A DNA stretch of 33,342 nt from Clostridiales bacterium (GTDB lineage: Bacteria; Bacillota; Clostridia; Peptostreptococcales; Anaerovoracaceae), in assembly GCA_012511395.1 (NCBI GenBank), contig JAAZGD010000112.1, positions 1-33,342 on the forward strand. Reading direction: 5' to 3'. Within the stretch, counting starts at the first letter, position 1. Each line of letters starts with the position of its first letter. Position numbers and translations under genes: made by a program. Positions 1-11,371 of this stretch are shown here, piece after piece. The notes under the pieces were generated by a model, which did not search any database, was not told the DNA's origin, and worked only from the letters and a program-made list of their open reading frames with translations.

Positions 1-7
1 TTATGGG

Positions 8-1465
8 ATGCTGAACATTAGAGTGATTTTTAGAATACTGAGCCTGGTAATAATCATTACGGGAATTGCCATGATTCCTTCATATTTTGTTGCCATGGCC
101 AGGGATTCTGCCCTTACTGAAAAAGCCTTTTTAACAGCCATTGGAATTACCCTGGTTACAGGCCTAATATTATATATAAACTTTAGGGATGCTAAGGGCA
201 CCTTGTCTCACAGGGACGGGTATATGGCGGTGGCTTTGTCCTGGCTTTTCGCCTCGCTTTTCGGTACGCTGCCCTATTGGCTCTCCTGGGGAAGGGTCCA
301 TCTCATAGATGGATTTTTCGAATCGGTGTCAGGCTTTACCACTACAGGCGCTACAGTAGTAGGCCTTGAGGCTCTTGATAAAAGCCTTCTGTTCTGGAAA
401 GCCACTGCCAGCTGGCTTGGAGGCATGGGGATTCTGGTCTTTGCCATCTCTCTGCTGCCGGCTTTGGGAATAAACGGGCTTACTATAGTGAAGGCTGAGG
501 TACCGGGACCTGTAGTGGACAAAGTGGCACCCAGGATTTCATCCTCCACAAAAATTCTATATTTCACCTACGGAGTTTTTACACTTTTGGAATTCTTCCT
601 GCTTTTCGGGTTTTCACAAATGGATTTCATCGACTCCATTATAAATACTTTTGGCAGTATCAGCACAGGCGGAGTCTTCACACATAAGGACGGCCTTTCC
701 TATTATGACAGCCCCTTTATAGAAGGTGTTATAGGCATCTTCTGCTTACTGGGCTCTGTCAGCTTTCTTATGTACTTTCTGGCTATCAAGGGCAAGTTTA
801 GAGAAATTATCAGGAATACAGAGTTTAAGGCTTTCCTGGCAATAATTATTATAAGCGCTCTTTTAGTATCCCTTTCCCTCTTTTTTAAAGGAGGCTATGA
901 TTCCTTCCTTCATGCCTTAAGACACGGTCTGTTCCAGGTGATCTCCTGTGCCACCACAGCAGGCTACGGTATTACTGACTTTTCTTTATGGCCCGGGCTT
1001 TGCATCACGCTTTTATTTCTCCTGATGCTTGTGGGAGGCTGCGGCTCTTCCACTTCAGGTGGGTTAAAGGTAATCCGCCTTATAACATCCTTTAAGATCG
1101 TATCAAGAATGTTCTTTAAAAGACTTCACCCTCAAGGAGTGACAGGTGTAAAGGTAGGAGGCAAAGCTATGTCTGCCGATATAGTTTCAAGAATAGCCAG
1201 CTTTATGATGCTTTACTTCGCCTTTTTTATAGGTTCTGTCCTAGTTTTATCTTTACAAAACCTTGATTTAGAAACTACTTTAGGTATTACTGCAGGCGCT
1301 TTAAGTAATACAGGCCTTGGTCTTGGACCTTACGGTCCTTCAGGCTCTTACGGCGTCTTCAATCAGCCTTTAAGACTATACCTTTCCTTTGTAATGCTTA
1401 TGGGCAGGCTTGAAATATTCACAGTCTTCATCTTATTTACGCCTGCTTACTGGAGGAACACCTGA
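8..1465 (+). CDS. trkH: TrkH/KtrB-family potassium uptake channel subunit
   Basis: This is the membrane-embedded subunit of a Trk/Ktr K+ uptake system, which normally works with a cytoplasmic NAD-binding TrkA/KtrA subunit. The 485-residue protein is very hydrophobic and shows the four pore-loop repeats of the family: TTTGAT near residue 112, SISTGG near 220, ATTAGYG near 320 and SNTGLG near 435. Each carries the selectivity-filter glycine. The length is normal for the clostridial family. The start is the first in-frame ATG in the window. The frame is open to the window edge, so an upstream start cannot be excluded. It ends in TGA, two bases before the next gene's ATG, and the ribosome binding site of that gene (GGAGG) lies inside its last codons, so the two are co-transcribed. 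No trkA is visible; it may lie upstream of the window. Confidence 0.92.
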   Translation: MLNIRVIFRILSLVIIITGIAMIPSYFVAMARDSALTEKAFLTAIGITLVTGLILYINFRDAKGTLSHRDGYMAVALSWLFASLFGTLPYWLSWGRVHLIDGFFESVSGFTTTGATVVGLEALDKSLLFWKATASWLGGMGILVFAISLLPALGINGLTIVKAEVPGPVVDKVAPRISSSTKILYFTYGVFTLLEFFLLFGFSQMDFIDSIINTFGSISTGGVFTHKDGLSYYDSPFIEGVIGIFCLLGSVSFLMYFLAIKGKFREIIRNTEFKAFLAIIIISALLVSLSLFFKGGYDSFLHALRHGLFQVISCATTAGYGITDFSLWPGLCITLLFLLMLVGGCGSSTSGGLKVIRLITSFKIVSRMFFKRLHPQGVTGVKVGGKAMSADIVSRIASFMMLYFAFFIGSVLVLSLQNLDLETTLGITAGALSNTGLGLGPYGPSGSYGVFNQPLRLYLSFVMLMGRLEIFTVFILFTPAYWRNT

Positions 1466-1467
1466 TT

Positions 1468-2646
1468 ATGAGCCAAAGAAAGCAAAAAGCTCTAATTGTG
1501 GCAGGTCTCATGTTTATAGGGGCAATCAGCAGGGCACCTACTGTATCCTTAGGTCCCTTGTTTCCTGAAATAAAAGAATCTCTTCAAATCAACTACGGCG
1601 TTATAGGGCTGATTATGACTATCCCTGTTATAGCTTTAGGAGTAAGCTCCATACCTGTAAGCACTCTTATAAACAGAAAAGGATTGTCCTTTTCAATCAT
1701 ACTGGGCCTTGCAATTTACGGTCTTTCACTTCCCATCCGATCCTTCATGGGGTTTTTCGGGCTTTTTACAGGCACCTTTTTAGTGGGCCTGGGAATGGCC
1801 TTCACCAACATACTGTCTTCCGTTATTATAAAGGAACATTTTCCTTTAAAAATTGGCATTATGACAGGGCTTTATACCACTGTTATGTACCTTTTTTCTG
1901 CTCTTTCCTCAGCGGTGGCAGTTCCCCTATCAGACGCCTTCAACAGCTGGCAGGTATCTTTATCCTTATGGTTTCCGTTAATAGTATTTACTCTTCTTCT
2001 CTGGGTTTATCAGATAAAAAGGGACTCGAATATCAACTACGAAGTGACCACCGCCACCTTCAAGGATGCCATGGGATTAATAAGAATCCCCTTGGTCAGA
2101 TGGATAACTGTACTTATGGCCAGCCAGTCCATTATTTATTTCTGTACGTTGTCATATATGCCTGCCATCATGCAGGAAGCAGGATTTTCAGGGGAAACTG
2201 CCGGCCTTATGGCCAGCGTGGTGCAGCTTTCCGGAATACCTTCAGCTCTTTTATCAGGCGCCGTAGTTTATAAATTTAAAAAACAGCAGCTGCCCTGTGT
2301 TTTTGTGGCCTTCACTTTCCTTATAGCCACTTTGCTGATGATCTATTCCCGATCCCTTTTCGGATTTTTCCTGTGCTCACTTTTCATGGGCTTTTCCATG
2401 GCCGCCAGCTATACCTTGTACTTATGCATTCTCACTTTAAGATCAAAGAATTCTTCTCAAGCAGGTATGGTGGCAGGAGCCACATCTCTTTTTGGTTACC
2501 TTATAACCTCATTGGGCCCAACCATTATGGGCTTTGCCTACAACTTGTTTTCTTCCTTTACCTTACCCTTATACGGTCTTGTTATCTGCGCCTTTTTCTA
2601 TGGCCTTTCCGGTATAAAATCAGGGAAGGACATGGTCATGGATTAA
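1468..2646 (+). CDS. MFS transporter, CynX/NimT-like
   Basis: This is a major facilitator superfamily permease of 392 residues with about twelve hydrophobic segments. The N-terminus contains SRAPTVSLGPLFPEI, which resembles the RAP...GP segment of the CynX/NimT family (cyanate, nitroimidazole and related anion transporters). The substrate cannot be read from sequence. The start ATG at 1468 has GGAGG inside the end of trkH, giving translational coupling. It is the last gene of this transcription unit and is followed by a strong bidirectional terminator. Nothing nearby (no cyanase, no nitroreductase) supports a cyanate or nitroimidazole role, so the family assignment is good but the function is open. 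Confidence 0.8.
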   Translation: MSQRKQKALIVAGLMFIGAISRAPTVSLGPLFPEIKESLQINYGVIGLIMTIPVIALGVSSIPVSTLINRKGLSFSIILGLAIYGLSLPIRSFMGFFGLFTGTFLVGLGMAFTNILSSVIIKEHFPLKIGIMTGLYTTVMYLFSALSSAVAVPLSDAFNSWQVSLSLWFPLIVFTLLLWVYQIKRDSNINYEVTTATFKDAMGLIRIPLVRWITVLMASQSIIYFCTLSYMPAIMQEAGFSGETAGLMASVVQLSGIPSALLSGAVVYKFKKQQLPCVFVAFTFLIATLLMIYSRSLFGFFLCSLFMGFSMAASYTLYLCILTLRSKNSSQAGMVAGATSLFGYLITSLGPTIMGFAYNLFSSFTLPLYGLVICAFFYGLSGIKSGKDMVMD

Positions 2647-2676
2647 AAAAAGGGCAGGTCACAACCCTGCCCTTTT
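2645..2676. terminator. Bidirectional intrinsic terminator between the MFS gene and hppA
   Basis: AAAAGGGCAGG (2648-2658) pairs with CCTGCCCTTTT (2666-2676) around a 7-base loop. An A-run lies on the left and a T-run on the right, so the hairpin works for both convergent genes. The MFS gene stops at 2646 and hppA at 2691. Confidence 0.92.
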
Positions 2677-2690
2677 CTGCTTTTTCTTTC

Positions 2691-4703
2691 TTAAATCAGC
2701 CCGCCTACCGCAATGAATATAGGTGCAAAAACAACTGCAACTATGGTCATAAGCTTAATGAGAATATTTATGGAAGGACCCGATGTATCCTTAAAGGGAT
2801 CCCCCACCGTGTCTCCTACCACTCCTGCCTTATGGGCTTCTGAGCCTTTACCTCCAAAGTGACCGCTTTCAATATACTTCTTTGCATTGTCCCAAGCTCC
2901 GCCTGCATTGGCCATCATAATTGCAACCAACACACCCGATGCAAGAGCTCCTGCCAACATTCCGCCCAAAGCTTCGGGGCCTAAAATTATGCCTACTGCA
3001 AGAGGTGTAATAATTGCCATAAGTCCCGGTGCCAGCATTTCCCTCAAAGCAGCTTTAGTGGATATATCAACGCAGTTTGCATAATCGGGCTTTGAAGTCC
3101 CCTTCATAATGCCCGGGTCTTCTCTAAACTGACGCCTTACTTCTTCAATCATCTGAGTTGCGGCCTTTCCTACAGAGTTCATGGTGAGAGCTGAGAACAG
3201 GAAGGGCAGCATTGCCCCGATGAAGAGACCGATTATTACTATAGGCTCTAAAAGGCTTATGGTCTGTAGGTTTGTAACTGTGGCATAAGCTGCAAAAAGT
3301 GCAAGAGCTGTCAAAGCAGCACTTCCTATTGCAAAGCCTTTTCCAATAGCTGCAGTTGTGTTTCCAACTGAATCAAGCTTGTCAGTTATAGTTCTTACTT
3401 CGTGTGGAAGTTCAGCCATCTCTGCGATACCGCCTGCATTATCTGAAACAGGGCCGTATGCATCTACTGCTACAACCATACCAGTTGTTGAAAGCATTCC
3501 TACTGCAGCAAGAGCGATTCCATAAAGTCCTGCAAACCAGTAACTTACAAAAATGCCTGCACAGATAAACATAATGGGCCACACTGTTGACAGCATGCCT
3601 ACTCCAAATCCTGAGATTATGGTAGTAGCAGCGCCTGTCTGTGACTGTTCCGCAATTTTCTTTACATGCTTAAATTCGTCCGAGGTATATATTTCAGTTA
3701 TCTTTCCTATGGCTATTCCTACAATAAGTCCTGCAATAATGGCATAAGCAAAATTGAAGCTTCCAAGAATAGCCTGTGAGAGAACAAGAGATAATATAAC
3801 TACAATAACTCCTGATACATAAGTTCCTCTGTTTAAGGCAGCTGCCGGATTTTTATTTTCTTTGCCTCCAACCATCATGATACCTATTATGGAAGCTATG
3901 ATTCCTATAGCTACAAGAAGTATGGGAAACAGAGCTGCGCTTGATGCTGTAAAGGCACCTGCTGAATTAACTGCGGCAACTGCAGCAAGTGATATAGCAG
4001 ATATTAAGGATCCAACATAGGACTCAAATAAGTCGGAGCCCATGCCTGCAACGTCACCTACGTTGTCTCCCACGTTGTCAGCAATAACTGCTGGGTTTCT
4101 TGGATCATCCTCAGGGATTCCTGCTTCCACCTTGCCTACGAGATCTGCTCCCACATCAGCAGCTTTTGTGTAAATACCTCCGCCTACACGGCCAAATAGT
4201 GCCATGGAAGAAGCTCCAAGGCCAAAGCCTGTTATTACTGAAGCGCTGTTTATTCCCATTACTACAAAAACAGTTCCTATTCCAAGAAGCCCCAATCCTA
4301 CAACGCAAAGACCCATAACTGCGCCTGAACGAAAGGCCACCTTCAAAGCTCCTGTCATACCTGATTCCATAGCTGCGTGAGCAGTTCTTACATTGCCCTT
4401 TGTCGCTACTCTCATGCCGAAGAATCCTGCCAAAACTGAAAGCAGTGCCCCAAAGACATAGAGAACTGCAGTAAGCCAGTCAATAGCAAGGCCTATCAGT
4501 AAAAATAAAACTATGATTACAACAACCATGCTTTTATATTCTCTCTTTAGAAAAGCCATGGCTCCTTCTCTTATGAAAGATGAAATTTCCTTCATTCTGT
4601 CTGTGCCCTCTTCAACCCTGTTAATCCAGGAAGCAAGGCCAAATGCAAAAAATAACGCAATGGCAGCGCTTAAAGGGGCAAGAACCGGTAATAAAATGTC
4701 CAT
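2691..4703 (-). CDS. hppA: Membrane-bound ion-pumping inorganic pyrophosphatase, K+-dependent class
   Basis: This integral membrane enzyme hydrolyses pyrophosphate and pumps H+ and/or Na+ across the cytoplasmic membrane. The 670 residues span about 16 hydrophobic segments. The catalytic region contains [11 protein letters not shown] followed by [20 protein letters not shown], and the C-terminal acidic site is [25 protein letters not shown] has alanine where K+-independent enzymes have lysine, placing it in the K+-dependent class. DLFESY has the glutamate three residues after Asp, as in the Thermotoga Na+-PPase, rather than the plant H+-PPase arrangement (DLFGSYAE). Na+ transport is therefore plausible but not proven. 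The ATG is preceded by AGGAGG at normal spacing. A terminator separates it from secG, so it probably has its own promoter. Confidence 0.97.
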   Translation of the reverse strand: MDILLPVLAPLSAAIALFFAFGLASWINRVEEGTDRMKEISSFIREGAMAFLKREYKSMVVVIIVLFLLIGLAIDWLTAVLYVFGALLSVLAGFFGMRVATKGNVRTAHAAMESGMTGALKVAFRSGAVMGLCVVGLGLLGIGTVFVVMGINSASVITGFGLGASSMALFGRVGGGIYTKAADVGADLVGKVEAGIPEDDPRNPAVIADNVGDNVGDVAGMGSDLFESYVGSLISAISLAAVAAVNSAGAFTASSAALFPILLVAIGIIASIIGIMMVGGKENKNPAAALNRGTYVSGVIVVILSLVLSQAILGSFNFAYAIIAGLIVGIAIGKITEIYTSDEFKHVKKIAEQSQTGAATTIISGFGVGMLSTVWPIMFICAGIFVSYWFAGLYGIALAAVGMLSTTGMVVAVDAYGPVSDNAGGIAEMAELPHEVRTITDKLDSVGNTTAAIGKGFAIGSAALTALALFAAYATVTNLQTISLLEPIVIIGLFIGAMLPFLFSALTMNSVGKAATQMIEEVRRQFREDPGIMKGTSKPDYANCVDISTKAALREMLAPGLMAIITPLAVGIILGPEALGGMLAGALASGVLVAIMMANAGGAWDNAKKYIESGHFGGKGSEAHKAGVVGDTVGDPFKDTSGPSINILIKLMTIVAVVFAPIFIAVGGLI

Positions 4704-4753
4704 GTGTTACGTTCCTCCTGATTACTAAAGCTAAATGTATTACTAAACATACC

Positions 4754-4778
4754 AAAAAGGTGCCTTAGTCACCTTTTT
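4754..4778 (-). terminator. Intrinsic terminator after secG
   Basis: AAAAAGGTG and CACCTTTTT form a perfect 9-bp stem with a 7-base loop. On the minus strand it ends in a T-run 50 bases past the secG stop, closing the glycolytic operon before hppA. The stem is symmetric, so it could also act on the plus strand, where no gene needs it. Confidence 0.88.
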
Positions 4779-4828
4779 AATTATTTCCTAATCTAAAAAG
4801 TTAAGATAGCAACCTTTTCTTCCTTTTC

Positions 4829-5059
4829 TTATTCAATGGCTACAAGTGCAAGGGAAATAACTATAAAACAAACGGCAGCTATTTTTGCGGTCCTTTCAAG
4901 GACTGCCTCATAGCCTCTTGATCTCTTCTTTCCGAAAAGCTGTTCTGCTCCTCCGCCGATTGCGCCCGATAACCCTGCGCTGCTTCCCGACTGAAGCAAA
5001 ATGCTTGCAATCAACACCAGGCTTGCCAGAGCCAAAAGTACCATTAGTGCAACTTTCAT
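4829..5059 (-). CDS. secG: Preprotein translocase subunit SecG
   Basis: This is the small SecG subunit of the SecYEG protein-export channel in the cytoplasmic membrane. The 76-residue protein has two hydrophobic segments (about residues 2-22 and 57-75) around a Gly-rich loop with GLSGAIGGGAEQLFGKK, the characteristic SecG pattern and length. AAAGGAG lies just before the ATG. It is the last gene of the gap-pgk-tpiA-eno-secG unit, a common position in Firmicutes. A 75-base gap with a small palindrome separates it from eno, and a terminator follows. Confidence 0.95.
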   Translation of the reverse strand: MKVALMVLLALASLVLIASILLQSGSSAGLSGAIGGGAEQLFGKKRSRGYEAVLERTAKIAAVCFIVISLALVAIE

Positions 5060-5090
5060 TTGAAATACTCCTTTTAATTCATAATTAACT

Positions 5091-5104
5091 TGATAATGTT
5101 ATCA
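5091..5104. repeat. 14-bp near-palindrome TGATAATGTTATCA between eno and secG
   Basis: TGATAA and TTATCA are perfect inverted half-sites around a 2-base centre in the eno-secG gap. It resembles an AT-rich operator but does not match the Fur 7-1-7 spacing. Its function is unknown. Confidence 0.3.
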
Positions 5105-5134
5105 CGATATATTTTTAAAAGCAATATGAAACTG

Positions 5135-7202
<2,068 letters not shown>

Positions 7203-7217
7203 TTTAAATCTCCTGAT

Positions 7218-8402
7218 TTACTTATCTAAAATAGCAGACAATCCGGGTAAAGGCTTGCCCTCTAAAAATTCCAAAGAGGCGCCGCCGCCTGTGGATATAT
7301 GGGTCATCTTATCTGCCAAGCCAAATTTTTCTACAGCTGCTATGGAGTCGCCGCCGCCTACTATGGTTATAGCCTTCGATTGAATAAGAGCCCTTGCGAT
7401 CTGAAGGGTGCCCACAGCAAAGTTTGGCATTTCAAAAACCCCCATGGGACCGTTCCAAAAAATAGTTTTAGCTTTTAAAATTTCTTCTGTGAAAAGTTGG
7501 ATGGTTTTCGGCCCTATATCCATTATCATTAAGTCGGTACAAAGGTGCCCCATGTCCGAGACTTGTTTATATGAATCATTTTCAAAATCCCTTGCACATA
7601 CATTATCTATTGGCAAAAGAAGCTTAACGTTTTCGCTCTTCAGTTTGTTCATTAAGTCACTTGCGATCTCCACCTCTTTGTCCTCAATGTTGGATATTCC
7701 TATTTCGTGGCCTAAAGCCTTTTGAAAGGGGAAGGCCATTCTGCCCCCTATAATTAGAGAGTTTACCTTGCCAAAGAGATTTTCTACCACATGAATTTTA
7801 TCCTCCACCTTTGCGCCGCCCATTATGGCCAAAAAAGGATGCTTGGGGTTGCTTATGGCCTCTCCTAAAAAGGCAACCTCCCTTTCCATTAAAAATCCTG
7901 ATACAGCCGGTAAAAATGAAGCTATACCGTAGGTGGAAGCATGGGCTCTATGGGCTGTACCAAAGGCATCGTTAACGAAAATATCCCCAAGCTCTGCAAG
8001 CTCCTTGCTGAAGGAAGGCGTATTGTCAGTCTCTTCCTTCCTGAACCTGAGGTTTTCAAGAAGCATAACTTCTCTGTCCTTTAACTCCAGAACCTGTTTT
8101 TTAACTGTCTCGTCAACTACGAGAGGCGAAGATATGAAGACGACTTTTTTACCCATAAATTCCGACAGCCTTTCTGCCACAGGCTTTAAGGTATACTTCA
8201 TGTCCGCTTCACCTTCAGGCCTTCCAAGATGAGACATCAAAATAACCTTGGCCCCTTGATCTATAAGGTAGTCTATTGTGGGAAGGGCGGCCACAATTCT
8301 GCTGTCATTGGTTATCTGGCCATCCTCCATAGGTACATTAAAATCACATCGTACCAGCACCCTTTTCCCTTTAACATCTATATCCTTAACAGTTTTTTTC
8401 AT
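7218..8402 (-). CDS. pgk: Phosphoglycerate kinase
   Basis: PGK transfers phosphate from 1,3-bisphosphoglycerate to ADP, the first ATP-forming step of glycolysis. Family motifs include RVLVRCDFNVP near the N-terminus, HLGRPEG, the basic patch near AFGTAHRAHAST, FWNGPMGVFE and the C-terminal GGGDSIAA with STGGGASLEFL. The ORF track begins at an upstream TTG (8420) inside the 3' end of gap. I prefer the ATG at 8402, one base after the gap TAA, because it gives the standard N-terminus MKKTVKDIDVKG and has AAAAGG upstream within gap. That gives 394 residues, the usual length. Confidence 0.97.
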   Translation of the reverse strand: MKKTVKDIDVKGKRVLVRCDFNVPMEDGQITNDSRIVAALPTIDYLIDQGAKVILMSHLGRPEGEADMKYTLKPVAERLSEFMGKKVVFISSPLVVDETVKKQVLELKDREVMLLENLRFRKEETDNTPSFSKELAELGDIFVNDAFGTAHRAHASTYGIASFLPAVSGFLMEREVAFLGEAISNPKHPFLAIMGGAKVEDKIHVVENLFGKVNSLIIGGRMAFPFQKALGHEIGISNIEDKEVEIASDLMNKLKSENVKLLLPIDNVCARDFENDSYKQVSDMGHLCTDLMIMDIGPKTIQLFTEEILKAKTIFWNGPMGVFEMPNFAVGTLQIARALIQSKAITIVGGGDSIAAVEKFGLADKMTHISTGGGASLEFLEGKPLPGLSAILDK

Positions 8403-8403
8403 A

Positions 8404-9417
8404 TTAAATACCTTTTTCAACTATGAATTCCATTAAGTCTCTGGTTCTCATGGAATAGCCCCATTCATTATCATACCAGGAAAGGATCTTCACCATGGTG
8501 TCATTGATTACCATGGTGGAAAGAGCATCTACTGTAGAGGATGCGGGGTCATGCTTGAAATCGATGGAAACAAGAGGCTCTTCCGTGTAGTTCATAATCC
8601 CTTTAAGCTTACCTTCCGATGCTTTTTTCAAAAAGCCGTTTACCTCCTCTTTCGTAGTGTTCTTTGAAACTTCAAAAACTATATCTACAAGAGAAACAGA
8701 AGCAGTAGGTACTCTTATGGCAAGACCGTTCAGTTTGCCTTTTAAGTTGGGTAAACCCAAGCTTACAGCTCTTGCCGCCCCGGTTGTTGTGGGAATCATA
8801 GAGAGGGCAGCAGCTCTTGCTCTCCTTAAATCCTTGTGGGGCAGATCCAATATTTTCTGGTCATTGGTGTAGGAATGGATGGTGGTCATAAGGCCTCTTA
8901 CCACCCCCAGCTCTTCATCTATAACCTTTGCCACAGGTGCAAGACAGTTTGTTGTACAGGAAGCATTTGAAATTATATGATGCTTATCCTTGTCATACTT
9001 ATCTTCATTTACTCCAAGGACTATGGTGATATCCTCATCGGTGGCGGGAGCTGATATGAGCACCTTCTTTACTGAATCTCTTATATGCTTTTCCGCATCC
9101 TGTTTTTTTGTGAAAAGTCCTGTTGCCTCCAGCACCAGGGAAACTCCTTTTTCGCCCCAGGGGATAATGGCGGGATCTTTTTCCGCATAAATTTTAATCT
9201 CTTTTCCGTTAACTATGATAGATGAATCCGTATACTCAACTGTACCCAGGAACTTTCCGAAACAGCTGTCATACTTCAATAGATGAGCCAGAGTTTCGGG
9301 GGTAGTTAAATCGTTTATTGCCACCACCTCATAGTTTAAGTCCTCCATTTCATAAATACCTTTTAAAACATTTCTTCCGATTCTTCCAAACCCGTTAATT
9401 CCCACTTTCGCTTTCAT
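8404..9417 (-). CDS. gap: Glyceraldehyde-3-phosphate dehydrogenase (type I)
   Basis: GAPDH oxidises and phosphorylates glyceraldehyde 3-phosphate using NAD. The 337 residues contain the Rossmann start VGINGFGRIGR, the active-site SNASCTTNCLAP with the catalytic Cys near residue 154, the substrate-loop region TGAARAV and the C-terminal WYDNEWGYSMR. It is the first catabolic gene after rpoN, 16 bases downstream, with AGGAGG overlapping the end of rpoN. The regulator gene cggR, which sits between sigL/rpoN and gap in some clostridia, is absent. Confidence 0.98.
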   Translation of the reverse strand: MKAKVGINGFGRIGRNVLKGIYEMEDLNYEVVAINDLTTPETLAHLLKYDSCFGKFLGTVEYTDSSIIVNGKEIKIYAEKDPAIIPWGEKGVSLVLEATGLFTKKQDAEKHIRDSVKKVLISAPATDEDITIVLGVNEDKYDKDKHHIISNASCTTNCLAPVAKVIDEELGVVRGLMTTIHSYTNDQKILDLPHKDLRRARAAALSMIPTTTGAARAVSLGLPNLKGKLNGLAIRVPTASVSLVDIVFEVSKNTTKEEVNGFLKKASEGKLKGIMNYTEEPLVSIDFKHDPASSTVDALSTMVINDTMVKILSWYDNEWGYSMRTRDLMEFIVEKGI

Positions 9418-9433
9418 GCCTAAAAATCCTCCT

Positions 9434-10822
9434 CTAATATCTTTTTCTTCTTGGTGATGATAAAATACCTTCTTCTTCTCTGTATTTGGCTATGGTCCTT
9501 CTTGAAATATCTATTCCTTTGTCCATTAATACCTTCATGATTTCCTGGTCGCTTAAAGGAGATTGAGTGTCTTCTTCTTCAATCAACTCCCTCATAATCG
9601 CTTTTACTCCCGTTGCTGAAATACTTTCCTCCTCATGATAACTGTCCTTGCATCTTTTTACGCCGCTTTGGAAGAAATATTTAAGCTCATAGACTCCAAG
9701 AGGCGTATCTATATATTTATCATTAATGGAACGGCTTACAGTAGACTCATGAACTCCCACCTCATCTGCTATTTGTTTCAGGGTGAGAATCCTTAAACAT
9801 TCCGGTCCCTTTTCAAAAAACTCCTGCTGATAATTTATTATTGCTTTTGCAATTTTTAAAATAGTATCCTTTCTCTGTTCAATGCTTTTAATGAGCCACA
9901 GAGCGGAATTAATCTTCTTGGTCAGGTAATTTCGAAGCTCAACATCGCTTTCCGCCCTTTCCTTTAAGCTGTTGTAATAGGATGAAATTTTAAGCTGAGG
10001 CACGTTATCATCTATTATTGAGACTGAAAACCCATCGCCTGTTTTTTCAATTTTTAAATCTGGGACGATAAACCTGCTGGCTTCTTTTGATTCAAACCAT
10101 CTACCCGGCTTTGGCTCCAGAGTTTTAATTATGTCGGAAACACACTGAAGCTTTTCCTTTTGAATGGACAATGCCTTTGAGATCTTTAAAACCTTGTTTT
10201 CAGCCAGGTCCTCCAGATGGTTTTCTATCACCTCTTTTGTCAGCCTGTAATCCTCTTCCTCAAGCTTTAAATCCTGATCACTTCTGTCAGGGCACATATA
10301 GTCAGAAAGCTGCAGCAGCAAACATTCCTGGAGACTTCTTGCACCCACTCCCTTAGGTTCAAAGCCCTGTATTCTCTTAAGGGATGTGAATACTTTCTCT
10401 GTAGTGGTATTAAGTTTTTCCGCAATTTCCGAAAGGGGCATAAACAGATAGCCGTTTTCATCCATAGCGTTTATTATATACCTTCCTCTCACCTTGCACT
10501 TCTCATGACAACAGGTGGTTTCCAGCTGAAACAGCAGATGTTCTTTTAAAGTCTCTCTTTTTTCCGCCTGATATCTATCCTGAATAAATTGAACCATATC
10601 AAAATCCTCATCTGACTTTGAACTCCTATAGCCGTAAGGATAACTATAGGGTATGGCCCTGTCATTGATAAGTTCAATTAGAGGGTTATCTAAAAGTTCC
10701 TCGTTTACATATTCCTCTAAATCCTGAGTATTATATTGCAAAATCCTGATAGCCTGAATTAAATCAGGAGTCATCACCAGTTTTTGAGTTTGTTCAATCC
10801 TTTGTTCATATCCCAGTTTCAT
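9434..10822 (-). CDS. rpoN: RNA polymerase sigma-54 factor
   Basis: Sigma-54 directs RNA polymerase to -24/-12 promoters that need enhancer-binding ATPase activators. The 462 residues show region I at the N-terminus (KLGYEQRIEQTQKLVMTPDL), the core-binding middle, the HTH segment LTLKQIADEVGVHESTVSR near residues 345-365, and the RpoN box SRRTIAKYRE near the C-terminus. In B. subtilis the orthologue is sigL. The start is fixed by region I, yet a TATAAT -10 box ends only six bases before the ATG and no Shine-Dalgarno sequence is visible, which suggests a leaderless transcript. It heads the glycolytic operon. No clear -24/-12 promoter was found in the intergenic spaces, so its targets lie elsewhere. 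Confidence 0.97.
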   Translation of the reverse strand: MKLGYEQRIEQTQKLVMTPDLIQAIRILQYNTQDLEEYVNEELLDNPLIELINDRAIPYSYPYGYRSSKSDEDFDMVQFIQDRYQAEKRETLKEHLLFQLETTCCHEKCKVRGRYIINAMDENGYLFMPLSEIAEKLNTTTEKVFTSLKRIQGFEPKGVGARSLQECLLLQLSDYMCPDRSDQDLKLEEEDYRLTKEVIENHLEDLAENKVLKISKALSIQKEKLQCVSDIIKTLEPKPGRWFESKEASRFIVPDLKIEKTGDGFSVSIIDDNVPQLKISSYYNSLKERAESDVELRNYLTKKINSALWLIKSIEQRKDTILKIAKAIINYQQEFFEKGPECLRILTLKQIADEVGVHESTVSRSINDKYIDTPLGVYELKYFFQSGVKRCKDSYHEEESISATGVKAIMRELIEEEDTQSPLSDQEIMKVLMDKGIDISRRTIAKYREEEGILSSPRRKRY

Positions 10823-10828
10823 GCAATT

Positions 10829-10857
10829 ATTATACCATGAACCAAAACGGGATTAAA
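10829..10857 (-). promoter_or_regulatory. Promoter of rpoN and the glycolytic operon (extended -10)
   Basis: On the minus strand TGGTATAAT forms an extended -10 with a perfect TATAAT at 10834-10829. A weak -35 (TTTAAT) lies 17 bases upstream. It sits in the 42-base trmL-rpoN gap. The predicted start site falls at or within a base or two of the rpoN ATG. Confidence 0.7.
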
Positions 10858-10864
10858 CCTGAAT

Positions 10865-11335
10865 TTATGTCATGTTTTTAAAGCCAAGCTGCCTTAAAGC
10901 TTCAAAGAGAACGATATTCACGGCATTTGAGAGGTTAAAGGACCTGGATTTAGTATCGGGGCTCATAGGGATCCTTAGGGCTCTTTCCTTGTTTTCATTT
11001 ATTAGGGAAAGAGGCAGACCTTTGGTTTCTTTTCCGAATATGAGAATATCCTCATCTTTGTAGGAGATTTCCGTATAAAGCCTTTCTCCTTTAGTAGTAA
11101 TAAAATAGAGGCTTTTACCCTTCATTCCGCTCATAAATTCATCCAGGTTTTCATGTACTCTTAAATCCACGTAAGGCCAATAGTCAAGGCCCGCCCTTTT
11201 AAGTGCTTTATCATCTATTGAAAAACCTAAAGGCTTTACAAGATGAAGAACAGTTTCAGTAGCTGCACAGGACCTTGCAATATTTCCTGTATTAGGCGGA
11301 ATCTCGGGTTCCACCAGCACCACATGTATTGCCAT
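10865..11335 (-). CDS. trmL: tRNA (cytidine/uridine-34-2'-O)-methyltransferase TrmL
   Basis: This SPOUT-class methyltransferase modifies the wobble base of certain tRNA-Leu species with S-adenosylmethionine. The 156 residues are the normal length. Motif 1 is EPEIPPNTGNIAR near the N-terminus, motif 2 LIFGKETKGLP near residues 93-103, and motif 3 RSFNLSNAVNIVL near 130-142, together forming the trefoil-knot cofactor site. The ATG has AGGAGAT upstream. It is the first gene of the minus-strand block and is divergent from hom, with a TATAAT box between them. The methylation target is inferred from the family. Confidence 0.93.
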   Translation of the reverse strand: MAIHVVLVEPEIPPNTGNIARSCAATETVLHLVKPLGFSIDDKALKRAGLDYWPYVDLRVHENLDEFMSGMKGKSLYFITTKGERLYTEISYKDEDILIFGKETKGLPLSLINENKERALRIPMSPDTKSRSFNLSNAVNIVLFEALRQLGFKNMT

Positions 11336-11371
11336 GTTTTGATCTCCTAAAAATTTATTGTCTTCCTTCCT

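Noticed and set aside
5091-5104. Fur box in the eno-secG gap
   Set aside because: The dyad has a 2-base centre and a 14-base length, not the 7-1-7 Fur pattern, and secG is not a typical Fur target.
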